Assembly: GCF_947258925.1 (NCBI RefSeq)
Contig: NZ_CAMYKG010000005.1
Location: 53,615-117,614, forward strand
Direction: 5' to 3'
DNA length: 64,000 bases
Source of the DNA: an uncultured Eudoraea sp.
GTDB taxonomy: Bacteria > Bacteroidota > Bacteroidia > Flavobacteriales > Flavobacteriaceae
The notes under the pieces were generated by a model. That model had not been told where the DNA came from, searched no databases, and saw only the letters and a program-made list of their open reading frames with translations. Below are positions 8,724 to 17,068 of the stretch, piece after piece (positions within the stretch are counted from its first letter, which is position 1; each line of letters begins with the position of its first letter). Made by a program: the position numbers and the translations under genes.

Positions 8724-10397
8724 TACTTCACTAATTGGCTTTCCGGTTGTGCCGTTAGGGAAAGCTATGCCCAGTAAAACAGCTAATGTTGGCGCAATAT
8801 CGGGAATCTCTGTTCTATTAGCAGTAGCGCCCGGATTGATGCCCTTTCCATAAAAGAGCAAAGGGGTATGTGTATCATATATTTGTGGAGATCCATGGGT
8901 GGAACCTGTTTTACTATAATTTATACTTCCTGGTTTGTACACCATAAAAATATCGCCGGATCGCTTCATATTGTACCCATTTTGGATAATATATGGAATT
9001 CCGGTGCCGTACTCATTATTACGCAATTGATAAGCTGTATATACCTTGGAAAAAGCGTTATACGTAAGTAATTCATTGGCCAAAGTCTCCTGGACTTCCT
9101 TAACGCTTAAATCCAAATTTTGTATCACTTTATGATCAAGGAAAATCTGGCTGCCGGAAAAATTTTTCACCAAATCCATAGAACCATATTTATACTTAAT
9201 AAAATCTCCCAATTGAGATTCGATATCTGCCCTGTTAATATACCCCGCAGGTATTTTTTTATCATTTAAATAAGCAGGAACATTAATTGCTCCGTGATCG
9301 GAGGTAAGAAAAACTGTGTATTCTCCCTCTCCTATTTTAGTGTCCAAAAATTCAAATATGCGCTCTAAATCAAGGTCTAACCTAATATAAGTATCCTGTA
9401 TTTCCTTCGAATTTACACCAAACCAATGGCCTACATAATCTGTACTGGAAAAGCTAATCGTTAAAAAGTCTGTTATATCATCTGTTCCTAACTGCTCCCC
9501 TTTCAATGCTTCCAGGGCGAAATCTGCAGTAATACTATTCCCAAAGGGCGTTACCTTTAGCAAATCATATTTACTGTTTTGATCCCACAATTTTGGAAGG
9601 TCGTGCGGAAAAACAGGTGTATTTTCTCCTGTGAAAAGTCCCTCATAACTATTGCTATCAGGGCCACTTTCTTTGTAAGAGTAAATATCCTTCAAGGTAT
9701 TCCAAGGTTTAATATACTTCTCAACCCTATCAGAAGCATTAAAATTTACTACCCATTCCGGCAAATTCTGCATATAAAAAGTGCTGGAAATCCATTTGCC
9801 CTGGTCACCTCCCGTAAACCAATATGCAGCATTAGCAGTATGACCACCGGGGAGTACAGCACCCCTATCCTTGAGTGCAATGGCAATGACTTTGCTCTTC
9901 ATTTGAGTATGCAACCGCAACTGATCTGTAATTGTAGTAACAGTCATCCTATGTGGAGACATTTTTCCGGCATCTGAAACTATCCCAACAGAGGTTTGCG
10001 AATCATCTGAAGCACAATAGACCATTGTGTCTTTTTCCTTATCATACCAATCATTTCCAATTATTCCATGTATTGCTGGTGTGGCACCTGTGTAAACAGA
10101 TGCATGTCCGGGACCGGTACTAGTCGGAGCATAATTAAAGTGATTATTTTTACAATTGAAGCCTTTATTAACAAATCGTTTAAAGCCATTATCACCATAA
10201 TGATCCCAAAAACGTGTGAGGTAGTCATATCGCATTTGATCCACAACAATACCAACAACCAATTTCGGCATGGTATTTAAACGAGGAGAAACTTCAACCT
10301 TGTCCGATTTTTTAGCCCTTCGTTGGCTATGCACGCCCGGGGATATTAAGAATAAACCAATTGACAAAACAGACAAGAAATAGCTTTTCGGAAACAT
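8715..10397 (-). CDS. PafA-like secreted alkaline phosphatase
   Basis: A 560-residue protein of the alkaline phosphatase superfamily, close to the calcium-activated PafA phosphatases of Bacteroidetes that release phosphate from monoesters outside the cytoplasm. A signal peptide ends around VHSQ (residue 25). The first metal Asp is in VVDQMRYDYL (about 53), and the nucleophile Thr lies in PTSTGPGHAS (about 92-94). The later metal ligands are in FSSTDYVGHWFG and TSDHGAINVP, and THGSPQIYDTHTPLLFYG is at the end. Length is as usual for PafA. No PhoB-type box was recognised. An ordinary phosphodiesterase of the superfamily is less likely. Confidence 0.9.
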   Translation of the reverse strand: MFPKSYFLSVLSIGLFLISPGVHSQRRAKKSDKVEVSPRLNTMPKLVVGIVVDQMRYDYLTRFWDHYGDNGFKRFVNKGFNCKNNHFNYAPTSTGPGHASVYTGATPAIHGIIGNDWYDKEKDTMVYCASDDSQTSVGIVSDAGKMSPHRMTVTTITDQLRLHTQMKSKVIAIALKDRGAVLPGGHTANAAYWFTGGDQGKWISSTFYMQNLPEWVVNFNASDRVEKYIKPWNTLKDIYSYKESGPDSNSYEGLFTGENTPVFPHDLPKLWDQNSKYDLLKVTPFGNSITADFALEALKGEQLGTDDITDFLTISFSSTDYVGHWFGVNSKEIQDTYIRLDLDLERIFEFLDTKIGEGEYTVFLTSDHGAINVPAYLNDKKIPAGYINRADIESQLGDFIKYKYGSMDLVKNFSGSQIFLDHKVIQNLDLSVKEVQETLANELLTYNAFSKVYTAYQLRNNEYGTGIPYIIQNGYNMKRSGDIFMVYKPGSINYSKTGSTHGSPQIYDTHTPLLFYGKGINPGATANRTEIPDIAPTLAVLLGIAFPNGTTGKPISEVLE

Positions 10398-10509
10398 ATT
10401 GCTTAAGTTAAAAGTTTAAAAATATCGAAATTAAGTTTTAAAATTTTAAATGGAGGCTAAATGAAGGCTAATATTACTATTTTTACAACCAAAATTATCG
10501 CATAGTTTC

Positions 10510-11247
10510 ATGAAATATATCTCATCAATTGGCAGCTATTCCATTATGGTTCGAGAGGTTTTTAAGAAACCTACAAAGTGGTCAATTATGAAGTCGCTGA
10601 TTTTAAAGGAAATTGATGAGTTGATTTATGGCTCCATGGGAATCGTAATATTTATTTCTGTATTCATTGGGGGTGTTGTGGCCATTCAGACGGCATTAAA
10701 CCTTACAAATCCATTGATCCCAAAAGACCTGATTGGATTTGCTACCAGACAATCCGTTATCCTTGAGTTTGCACCTACATTTACATCGATCATAATGGCA
10801 GGTAAAGTGGGTTCTTACATTACCTCCAGCATTGGTACAATGCGCGTAACAGAGCAAATTGATGCCTTGGAAGTTATGGGGGTTAACTCCCTCAATTATC
10901 TGGTTTTCCCTAAAATAATCGCAATGTTATTCTATCCTTTCGTAATTGCTATATCTATGTACGTAGGAATTTTTGGGGGATTAGTTGCGAATACTTTGGG
11001 GAATTACAGCACATCTACTGAATTTATTCAAGGTATACAATTAGATTTTATTCCTTTCCATGTGACTTATTCCTTTATTAAATCTGTTGTTTTTGCTTTT
11101 ATAATAGCAACAGTTCCATCTTTTCATGGGTATTATATGAAAGGTGGTGCTCTGGATGTTGGTAAGGCAAGTACAACCGCTTTTGTATGGACAAGTGTGG
11201 TTATCATTATATCAAACTTTGTTCTCACACAACTTTTATTAGGCTGA
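10510..11247 (+). CDS. MlaE-family ABC transporter permease
   Basis: A 245-residue permease of the MlaE/YrbE family, the inner-membrane subunit of phospholipid and sterol transporters with MCE proteins. Visible family marks are a first amphipathic segment, GIVIFISVFIGGVVAIQTA, and the conserved IGTMRVTEQIDALEVMGVNS loop that contacts the ATPase. Its stop overlaps the start of the ATPase gene (TGATG). No MCE/MlaD gene follows, unlike the second set at 49.8-52.4 kb, so the partner is probably encoded elsewhere. It is likely the constitutive housekeeping copy. Confidence 0.9.
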   Translation: MKYISSIGSYSIMVREVFKKPTKWSIMKSLILKEIDELIYGSMGIVIFISVFIGGVVAIQTALNLTNPLIPKDLIGFATRQSVILEFAPTFTSIIMAGKVGSYITSSIGTMRVTEQIDALEVMGVNSLNYLVFPKIIAMLFYPFVIAISMYVGIFGGLVANTLGNYSTSTEFIQGIQLDFIPFHVTYSFIKSVVFAFIIATVPSFHGYYMKGGALDVGKASTTAFVWTSVVIIISNFVLTQLLLG

Positions 11248-12014
11248 TGATAGAAGTAAAAAATTTAAATAAATCGTTTGGAGATGCCCATGTATTAAAA
11301 GGTATAACTACTTCCTTTGAAAAAGGAAAAACCAACCTTATTATTGGTCAAAGTGGCTCGGGTAAGACAGTTTTTATGAAGTGTCTTTTGGGTTTAGTTG
11401 TCCCCGACTCCGGAACAATTAGTTATGACGGTCGAATCTTCTCTAAGCTGTCTGATAGAGAAAAACGAGATTTAAGACAGGATATGGGGATGGTATTCCA
11501 GGGCAGTGCATTATTTGATTCGATGACGGTTGAAGAAAATATAATGTTCCCAATGGATATGTTTACCCAGCAGTCCCATTCAGAAATGGAAGACAGGGTG
11601 AATACTGTACTGAAACGAGTAAACCTGGTCAATGCGCATAAAAAATACCCAGCCGAACTTTCCGGAGGTATGCAAAAAAGAGTTGCAATTGCAAGGGCAA
11701 TTGTTATGAATCCAAAGTATTTATTTTGTGATGAACCTAACTCGGGTTTGGATCCCAAAACGGCGATTTTAATAGACAACTTAATTCAGGAGATCACAAA
11801 GGAGTATGATATTATTACAGTGATTAATAGCCACGATATGAATTCTGTAATGGAAATAGGTGAAAAAATAGTCTTTCTCCAACATGGCATCAAAGAATGG
11901 GAAGGTACAAAAGACGAAATTTTTAAAACTGATAATGAAGCGGTTACTAATTTTGTCTATTCTTCAGAATTATTTAAGAAAGTAAGACAAATGTATATTG
12001 AAGAGCGAGATTAG
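11247..12014 (+). CDS. MlaF-family ABC transporter ATP-binding protein
   Basis: A 255-residue ATPase for the MlaE-like permease encoded immediately upstream. Walker A is GQSGSGKT (residues 34-41), the signature is LSGGMQKRVA, Walker B is YLFCDEP, and the switch His is in NSHDM. The start at 11247 is chosen because it overlaps the permease stop codon (TGATG) and begins with the conserved first strand MIEVKNLNKSFG; an in-frame ATG 60 nt upstream lies inside the permease gene. The pair energises lipid traffic between membranes by family knowledge; direction is not deducible. Confidence 0.92.
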   Translation: MIEVKNLNKSFGDAHVLKGITTSFEKGKTNLIIGQSGSGKTVFMKCLLGLVVPDSGTISYDGRIFSKLSDREKRDLRQDMGMVFQGSALFDSMTVEENIMFPMDMFTQQSHSEMEDRVNTVLKRVNLVNAHKKYPAELSGGMQKRVAIARAIVMNPKYLFCDEPNSGLDPKTAILIDNLIQEITKEYDIITVINSHDMNSVMEIGEKIVFLQHGIKEWEGTKDEIFKTDNEAVTNFVYSSELFKKVRQMYIEERD

Positions 12015-12022
12015 ACCGGCTT

Positions 12023-13477
12023 TTACTTTACCATTACTTTATTATCATTCAAACGCAACTTCAACCAATTACTTAGTTTTTGGCTATTTTGCTTTATATC
12101 TTGCTTCCTGGTGCCTTTCTTCCAAACTACATTAAAAACCGGAATTGTGTCAATCTTTGAAAAGTCAGTTCTTATTGTATAGGCAAACCCAAGACTATCC
12201 AGGTTGTCAAAATTGGCTTTAGCCTCTGCGCTAATCTGTTGAAATGGAATTTGCTTGGTGCTAAGTTTACTCATTTTGGCCAATTCGGTTTCCAAAAAAT
12301 TTATGCGCTGATCCTTGGTTAATAATTCCGCCTTCTTTGATTCATATAATTCATTTATATAATTAAATTTTATTTCAGTATCGTCCCTTCCTCCCTGAAC
12401 TATTCTTAGTTCTGTGTCTTTTAGTCGGGAAAATGAATTTTTTTGTTCCATCCAGCTGGCTATAACATTATCAGGTATAAGTTCATCTCCCATACAAACT
12501 AATTCAATGGAAGAACCGCCCTTCTTATCATAGTTAATCTTAGTCAGATTATCTAAATATCTTCCCCGATCCCTGAACTTATATACTGCTATGGTCTGTT
12601 GAATTAAATCCTGTGCCTGACTCATATATTGGGATTTCTGCCAAACATTAAAAAAGGTAATTATGGCAGGGATCATGACCAGGATAGAAATTAAAGTTGC
12701 AATCCGAGCGTAAAATTGTCTTTTTTTCGAATGCATGTAGCGCACCATTGGAAAACGAAGAATTTTGAGTACAATTACTGTTGCAAGGGCGATGAAAATT
12801 GTATTGATTATAAAAAGGTACATTGCCCCGGTTGCATACTCCCAATTACTGATAGCCAATCCAAAACCTGCGGTACATAGCGGTGGCATTAACGCTGTTG
12901 CAATAGCCACACCAAAAATAACCGTAGCCACCGTTCCTCTTTTTGCTCTCGCTATGACCAAGGCGAACCCACCAAAGAAAGCGATTAACACATCTCTGAT
13001 ATCCGGTTCAGTTCTGGCCAATAATTCAGAAGATTCATCGCGTAACGGAAAGAATTCGAAAAATAGATATGCCGTGAGTATACTAATAACCACCATTACA
13101 GCAAAATTTTTCAAAGAACGCCTTAGCGTATCAATGTCGTTTGTGGCAAGTGACATCCCTACACCCAAAATTGGGCCCATTAAAGGGGAAATAAGCATTG
13201 CTCCAATTACAACCGCCGTAGAATTAGCATTTAACCCAACTGAAGCTATAAATATTGAACATATTAATATCCAAATGGTATGTCCTTTAAAAGGAATGTC
13301 TGCAATAATAGCTTCCCTGGTAGCTACCTGATCGGTATCCCTGCGTATGTTTAGCAGGCCGGAAAGAAATTTCCTGGTGCTTCCTATAAATCCCTGAAAA
13401 TCCTCTTTAGCTTTTTCCCCGCTAAGTTTCTCATCAGAATCCGATAAAGGGTTTCTCTTGTCATAATTCTCATTCAT
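12023..13477 (-). CDS. DUF389 family membrane protein
   Basis: A 484-residue inner membrane protein of the DUF389/TIGR00341 family, whose function is unknown. The hallmark segment NSTAVVIGAMLISPLMGPILG is present near residue 85, followed by AFFGGFALVIARAKRGTVATVIFGVAIATALMPPLCTAG. About six to seven membrane helices occupy the first 280 residues, and a soluble C-terminal part of about 200 residues with a coiled-coil-like KKAELLTKDQRINFLETELAKM follows. It lies 2 nt downstream of manC and is probably co-transcribed with it. The long extracytoplasmic tail is typical of Bacteroidetes members. Confidence 0.88.
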   Translation of the reverse strand: MNENYDKRNPLSDSDEKLSGEKAKEDFQGFIGSTRKFLSGLLNIRRDTDQVATREAIIADIPFKGHTIWILICSIFIASVGLNANSTAVVIGAMLISPLMGPILGVGMSLATNDIDTLRRSLKNFAVMVVISILTAYLFFEFFPLRDESSELLARTEPDIRDVLIAFFGGFALVIARAKRGTVATVIFGVAIATALMPPLCTAGFGLAISNWEYATGAMYLFIINTIFIALATVIVLKILRFPMVRYMHSKKRQFYARIATLISILVMIPAIITFFNVWQKSQYMSQAQDLIQQTIAVYKFRDRGRYLDNLTKINYDKKGGSSIELVCMGDELIPDNVIASWMEQKNSFSRLKDTELRIVQGGRDDTEIKFNYINELYESKKAELLTKDQRINFLETELAKMSKLSTKQIPFQQISAEAKANFDNLDSLGFAYTIRTDFSKIDTIPVFNVVWKKGTRKQDIKQNSQKLSNWLKLRLNDNKVMVK

Positions 13478-13479
13478 AA

Positions 13480-14577
13480 TTATATGTATTGATCTCCAAA
13501 TCGTTTTTCAACTTCTGCCAAAACACTTTTAATAGCTTGTTCTTTGGATTTAGGATAAATCATCAATACTTCCTTTTTATCAACAATGATATAGTCTTTT
13601 AAACCATCTATGACAGCAAGTTTATCTTTAGGTAATCGAATCATGTTTCCTGAGGCGCCATCAACTAAAACTTTACCATTAACAGTAGCATTATCATCTT
13701 CATCTTTTTCCAGTTTATGATACAACGAACCCCAGGTGCCCAAATCATTCCAATCAAAAGTTGCAGGAAGAACAAATATTGATCTTGCCTTTTCAAGAAT
13801 GGCATAATCTATTGAAATATTATCTGCTCTTGAATAGTTTTTAGCTATAAAATCTTTTTCACCCTCGGTATTGAACATATCAAATCCCGTATTGAACAAT
13901 TCATATTGCACAGGTTGAAATTCTTTGAATGCATCCAAAATAACCTTGATACTCCAAATAAAAATTCCGGCATTCCAAAGAAAATTTCCTTGTTTCAAAA
14001 ATGACTTAGCCGTTTCATAATCAGGCTTCTCTCTAAATTGCTTAACCGTAAATAAGTCGGAAGTTGTTTTCTGAGCATCTGCTTTTTCAAATTCAACATA
14101 ACCAAAACCAGTATTGGGAAAAGTAGGCTTTATTCCAAGAGTGCATATTACCTCCTCCTTTTCACATTTATCAAAACAAATCTTCACATTGAGTTCAAAC
14201 GCCTTTTCATCTTCTATCCAGTGATCGCTGGGAGCCACTATCATCAATCCATCAGGATTCATTTTCTTAATTTTCAGCGCCGCATATAAAATACAAGGCG
14301 CAGTATTACGCATTACAGGTTCCAAAATCACCTGATTTGCGCTTATCATAGGAAGTTGTTCCAAAACCAGGTCATTATACCTTTCATTCGTAAGGATCAA
14401 TATGTTTTCGGTAGGTATGAAATTGTTGAGCCGACTAAAGGTTTTTTGTAAAAGTGTAGCGCCGGTTCCCAACATATCATGGAATTGCTTCGGGTATGCC
14501 GATGTACTAACCGGCCAAAAACGGGAACCCACCCCTCCAGCCATCAAGACCGCATAATAATTGCTGTTTTTATTCAT
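13480..14577 (-). CDS. manC: Mannose-1-phosphate guanylyltransferase
   Basis: A 365-residue GMP-type nucleotidyltransferase that makes GDP-mannose from GTP and mannose-1-phosphate for surface glycans. The pyrophosphorylase signature MAGGVGSRFWPVS is at residues 12-24, with VAPSDHWI and the sugar-binding FREKPD further on. WNDLGTWGSLYHKLEKD is the conserved end of the catalytic domain. There is no C-terminal phosphomannose isomerase domain, so this is the monofunctional short form. The start codon overlaps the end of the SprT-like gene by 8 nt, indicating an operon of SprT-like gene, manC and the DUF389 gene. Confidence 0.93.
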   Translation of the reverse strand: MNKNSNYYAVLMAGGVGSRFWPVSTSAYPKQFHDMLGTGATLLQKTFSRLNNFIPTENILILTNERYNDLVLEQLPMISANQVILEPVMRNTAPCILYAALKIKKMNPDGLMIVAPSDHWIEDEKAFELNVKICFDKCEKEEVICTLGIKPTFPNTGFGYVEFEKADAQKTTSDLFTVKQFREKPDYETAKSFLKQGNFLWNAGIFIWSIKVILDAFKEFQPVQYELFNTGFDMFNTEGEKDFIAKNYSRADNISIDYAILEKARSIFVLPATFDWNDLGTWGSLYHKLEKDEDDNATVNGKVLVDGASGNMIRLPKDKLAVIDGLKDYIIVDKKEVLMIYPKSKEQAIKSVLAEVEKRFGDQYI

Positions 14578-15184
14578 ATCCTATTGAATTTTTTATCAGT
14601 TCTACTTCGGCATGAGGCTGAAACAGGTATATCCTTCCTGTGGAAACTTCAATACATTCGTATCGTTTTACTTTTTTCGTCCCTTTTTTAAATTGTTTTC
14701 CATTGTACAATCTAAACGTACTCCCAAAAGGTAATTCAAAAACGTGTGTTTTATTTGTTTTAATATCAAAGGACTTCAAAGCCATAGCCAAATCAGAATC
14801 AGTTGTACTGCTGGCTTTGGGATTCTTGAAATGCCTTGCCAGGAGGGGCAATAGAGACGAAGGAAAAATTTCCGGACGGATAAAAGGAAGCATAAGGTAC
14901 TGGAAGGTATGTTTCCACTCCTTACCATGAGGTTTTATTCTTCTGCCATATTTTTCAAAGGCTACCAAATGTGCAATTTCATGGATAAGTGTAATTAAAA
15001 AACGATATTTATTTGGCGTGGCATTAACTGTAATTTGATGTGTTCCGTTAGGCATTAGTCTGTAATCTCCATGTCTGGTCACCCTCTGATTAACTATTTT
15101 CAGGTTCACGCCATTTACTTTGATAAGTTCATGACAAGGGTCTGCGGCCTGTTCCGGAAGATATTTTAATAATACTTCGTTCAT
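14570..15184 (-). CDS. SprT-like zinc metalloprotease domain protein
   Basis: A 204-residue protein with the SprT/Spartan-type zincin core: HEIAHLVAFEKYGRRIKPHGKEWK carries the HExxH ligands plus the downstream His typical of the family. The C-terminal part contains a compact Lys-rich segment with CIEVSTGRIYLFQPHAEV, resembling a zinc-ribbon remnant but with only one Cys. By analogy with eukaryotic Spartan such proteins may act on DNA-bound proteins, though bacterial members are uncharacterised. It is the first gene of an apparent operon with manC and the DUF389 gene. Confidence 0.85.
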   Translation of the reverse strand: MNEVLLKYLPEQAADPCHELIKVNGVNLKIVNQRVTRHGDYRLMPNGTHQITVNATPNKYRFLITLIHEIAHLVAFEKYGRRIKPHGKEWKHTFQYLMLPFIRPEIFPSSLLPLLARHFKNPKASSTTDSDLAMALKSFDIKTNKTHVFELPFGSTFRLYNGKQFKKGTKKVKRYECIEVSTGRIYLFQPHAEVELIKNSIGYE

Positions 15185-15285
15185 TATTGTAAAAATAGCT
15201 TTTATTGTTTTTCAGCTTGTATGAAAATCCATTTTTGTATGGAAAAAATACAAACTTCAATTACCATAGTGAAAATGTCTTTGAA

Positions 15286-15966
15286 TCAGGGTGTGCTGCT
15301 GCTCACCTGTAGTAGTTTCCCATTGTAATAACGATTCCCCTGTAACGCAAAATCCATGATGTAGTCTGCCATATCAACGGCACTTATCGGTGCTTTATAC
15401 CCCGGAAAGGCCTCTTCCAACATTTCGGTTTGGACTGCTCCAATAGCTAACACGTTAAAAGAAGGACCAGTTTCTTTGAATTCTTCTGCCCATAGTTCGG
15501 TTAATGTTATGACCGCACCTTTACTGGAGCTATAGGCCGAAAGACCAGGAAATTTAACGCTGCCCTGAACCCCGCCCATGGAACTTATAGTAACTACATG
15601 TCCTCCCGGGGACATCCTGGGAATTACTCGTTTGGTAAGTTCAGCGACTCCAAATACATTGACTTTATATAATTCTTCAAATTCAGTCCTTGTAGTCTTG
15701 AGAAACGGTTTGTTCAATAATTGTCCGGCGTTGTTAATTAAAACATCTACGGTCTCCCAGTTATCTCCTAGGAATTGATCTACTTTCTCCAAATCTTTAT
15801 CCTGACAAATGTCAAAAGGAAATGTAGTAATATTACTTTCATTTAATTTCCTAATGGGTTTATCATTTCTGGAAAGGGCTAGGACTTGATGGCCGTTTTG
15901 GGCAAAAAGACGGGCCAGTTCATATCCTATTCCCCTGCTACAACCAGTAATTATAACTTTGGCCAT
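15286..15966 (-). CDS. Short-chain dehydrogenase/reductase
   Basis: A 226-residue classical SDR. The cofactor-binding motif is GCSRGIGYELA (residues 8-18), NNAG is intact (LINNAGQLL), and the catalytic Ser-Tyr-Lys set is seen as ISSMGG and YSSSKGA. The substrate is unknown. The gene immediately abuts the stop codon of the M28 peptidase lipoprotein upstream, with no bases between them, so the two are co-transcribed. No unusual features. Confidence 0.9.
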   Translation of the reverse strand: MAKVIITGCSRGIGYELARLFAQNGHQVLALSRNDKPIRKLNESNITTFPFDICQDKDLEKVDQFLGDNWETVDVLINNAGQLLNKPFLKTTRTEFEELYKVNVFGVAELTKRVIPRMSPGGHVVTISSMGGVQGSVKFPGLSAYSSSKGAVITLTELWAEEFKETGPSFNVLAIGAVQTEMLEEAFPGYKAPISAVDMADYIMDFALQGNRYYNGKLLQVSSSTP

Positions 15967-16980
15967 TTAATAATATTTAATTTCTTGTTCGCGTGAATTT
16001 GAAAAACCTTCTATTACGGGTATCATGTTATTAATTACCCCGGCCATATGGCCAAAATCCATAAGGCCCACCTCATCACCTACCTTATGGTAATAATTAA
16101 AATTAGTGAAATCAAAAGTACAAAAGGTTTGCGAAGGAATATTAAACTCATTATGAAAAGGAAAGTTATCGGATCGCTGAAAAAGTCCAAATTCTTTGGC
16201 CGTGGGTAAAAAGCCAACTAAATTCTTATTCGCATACTTATTACTAACCTCAGCCAGATTGGACATATCATAGCCGGTCACATACATCAAGTAATCTTTA
16301 TCGACCATAGGAACCCCAGTCATCTCGAAATTTAGCATCAAATATAAGTTCAGACCTTCTTCTTTGAATTTTTTAGCAAGGTGATTTGATCCGAGTAAAC
16401 CTTTTTCTTCCGCACTAAATAATACAAAAATGAGGCTTCTTTTATTACTTTTAGAAGCACCAAAATATCTGGCCAACTCCATAACGGTAGTTGTTCCCGA
16501 AGCATTATCATTTGCGCCGTTCGCAATCGAATCTTCATTTTCAGACTTTATGATGCCAATGTGATCGTAGTGCGCTCCCACTATAATATATTCATTTCGA
16601 AGTTTCTTATCGCTTCCTTTCAGAACCCCGACTATGTTATATGCAGGCTTTTGAAAATTGACCAATGTATCCTTAAAATCATCAAAATAAGGCTTTATGC
16701 CATTTTGGACAAAGGTGTTTTCTATAAATTCCGCAGCCTTCTCTATCCCTTCGCTTCCTGCATCCCTGCCTTCTAAAACATCTGATGCTAAATAATTCAT
16801 GATACCCTTCACTCTTATGCTATCGGAAAAATAGGCGTGACTTCCCTTTTTGACTTTGGTAGTTTTGCTTTTAAGTCCATCAGGACCTGCAGGAGGGTTT
16901 GAAGCATTGGACTGAGTTTGTCGTAATGAACCACAACCAAAAAGCAACATCAGTAAAAAAAGTATCGTTATTTGTCTCAT
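15967..16980 (-). CDS. M28 family metallopeptidase lipoprotein
   Basis: A 337-residue exported zinc aminopeptidase of the M28 (Q/S-type) family. The N-terminus MRQITILFLLMLLFGC is a lipoprotein signal with lipidation at Cys16. Di-zinc ligands are visible: His in VGAHYDHIG, bridging Asp in NGANDNASGTTTVMELAR, Glu-Glu in FSAEEKGLLGS, a later Asp/Glu in LNFEMTG and a C-terminal His in NYYHKVGDE. It would trim peptides at the cell envelope. The start at 16980 is preferred over an ATG 12 nt upstream because the signal peptide begins there. Confidence 0.9.
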   Translation of the reverse strand: MRQITILFLLMLLFGCGSLRQTQSNASNPPAGPDGLKSKTTKVKKGSHAYFSDSIRVKGIMNYLASDVLEGRDAGSEGIEKAAEFIENTFVQNGIKPYFDDFKDTLVNFQKPAYNIVGVLKGSDKKLRNEYIIVGAHYDHIGIIKSENEDSIANGANDNASGTTTVMELARYFGASKSNKRSLIFVLFSAEEKGLLGSNHLAKKFKEEGLNLYLMLNFEMTGVPMVDKDYLMYVTGYDMSNLAEVSNKYANKNLVGFLPTAKEFGLFQRSDNFPFHNEFNIPSQTFCTFDFTNFNYYHKVGDEVGLMDFGHMAGVINNMIPVIEGFSNSREQEIKYY

Positions 16981-16998
16981 TTGTAAGCTCAAATAATA

Positions 16999-17028
16999 AA
17001 AGGTATCCTTAATACCCCGGATACCTTT
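16999..17028 (-). terminator. Terminator downstream of pdhC
   Basis: A 10-bp perfect stem (16999-17008 with 17019-17028) and a 10-nt loop, followed on the minus strand by a T-rich stretch. It sits 40 nt after the pdhC stop and before the M28 peptidase gene. Confidence 0.7.
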
Positions 17029-17068
17029 ATATGTTTATTTTGAATTTCAAGTAGCTGATATCATCTTA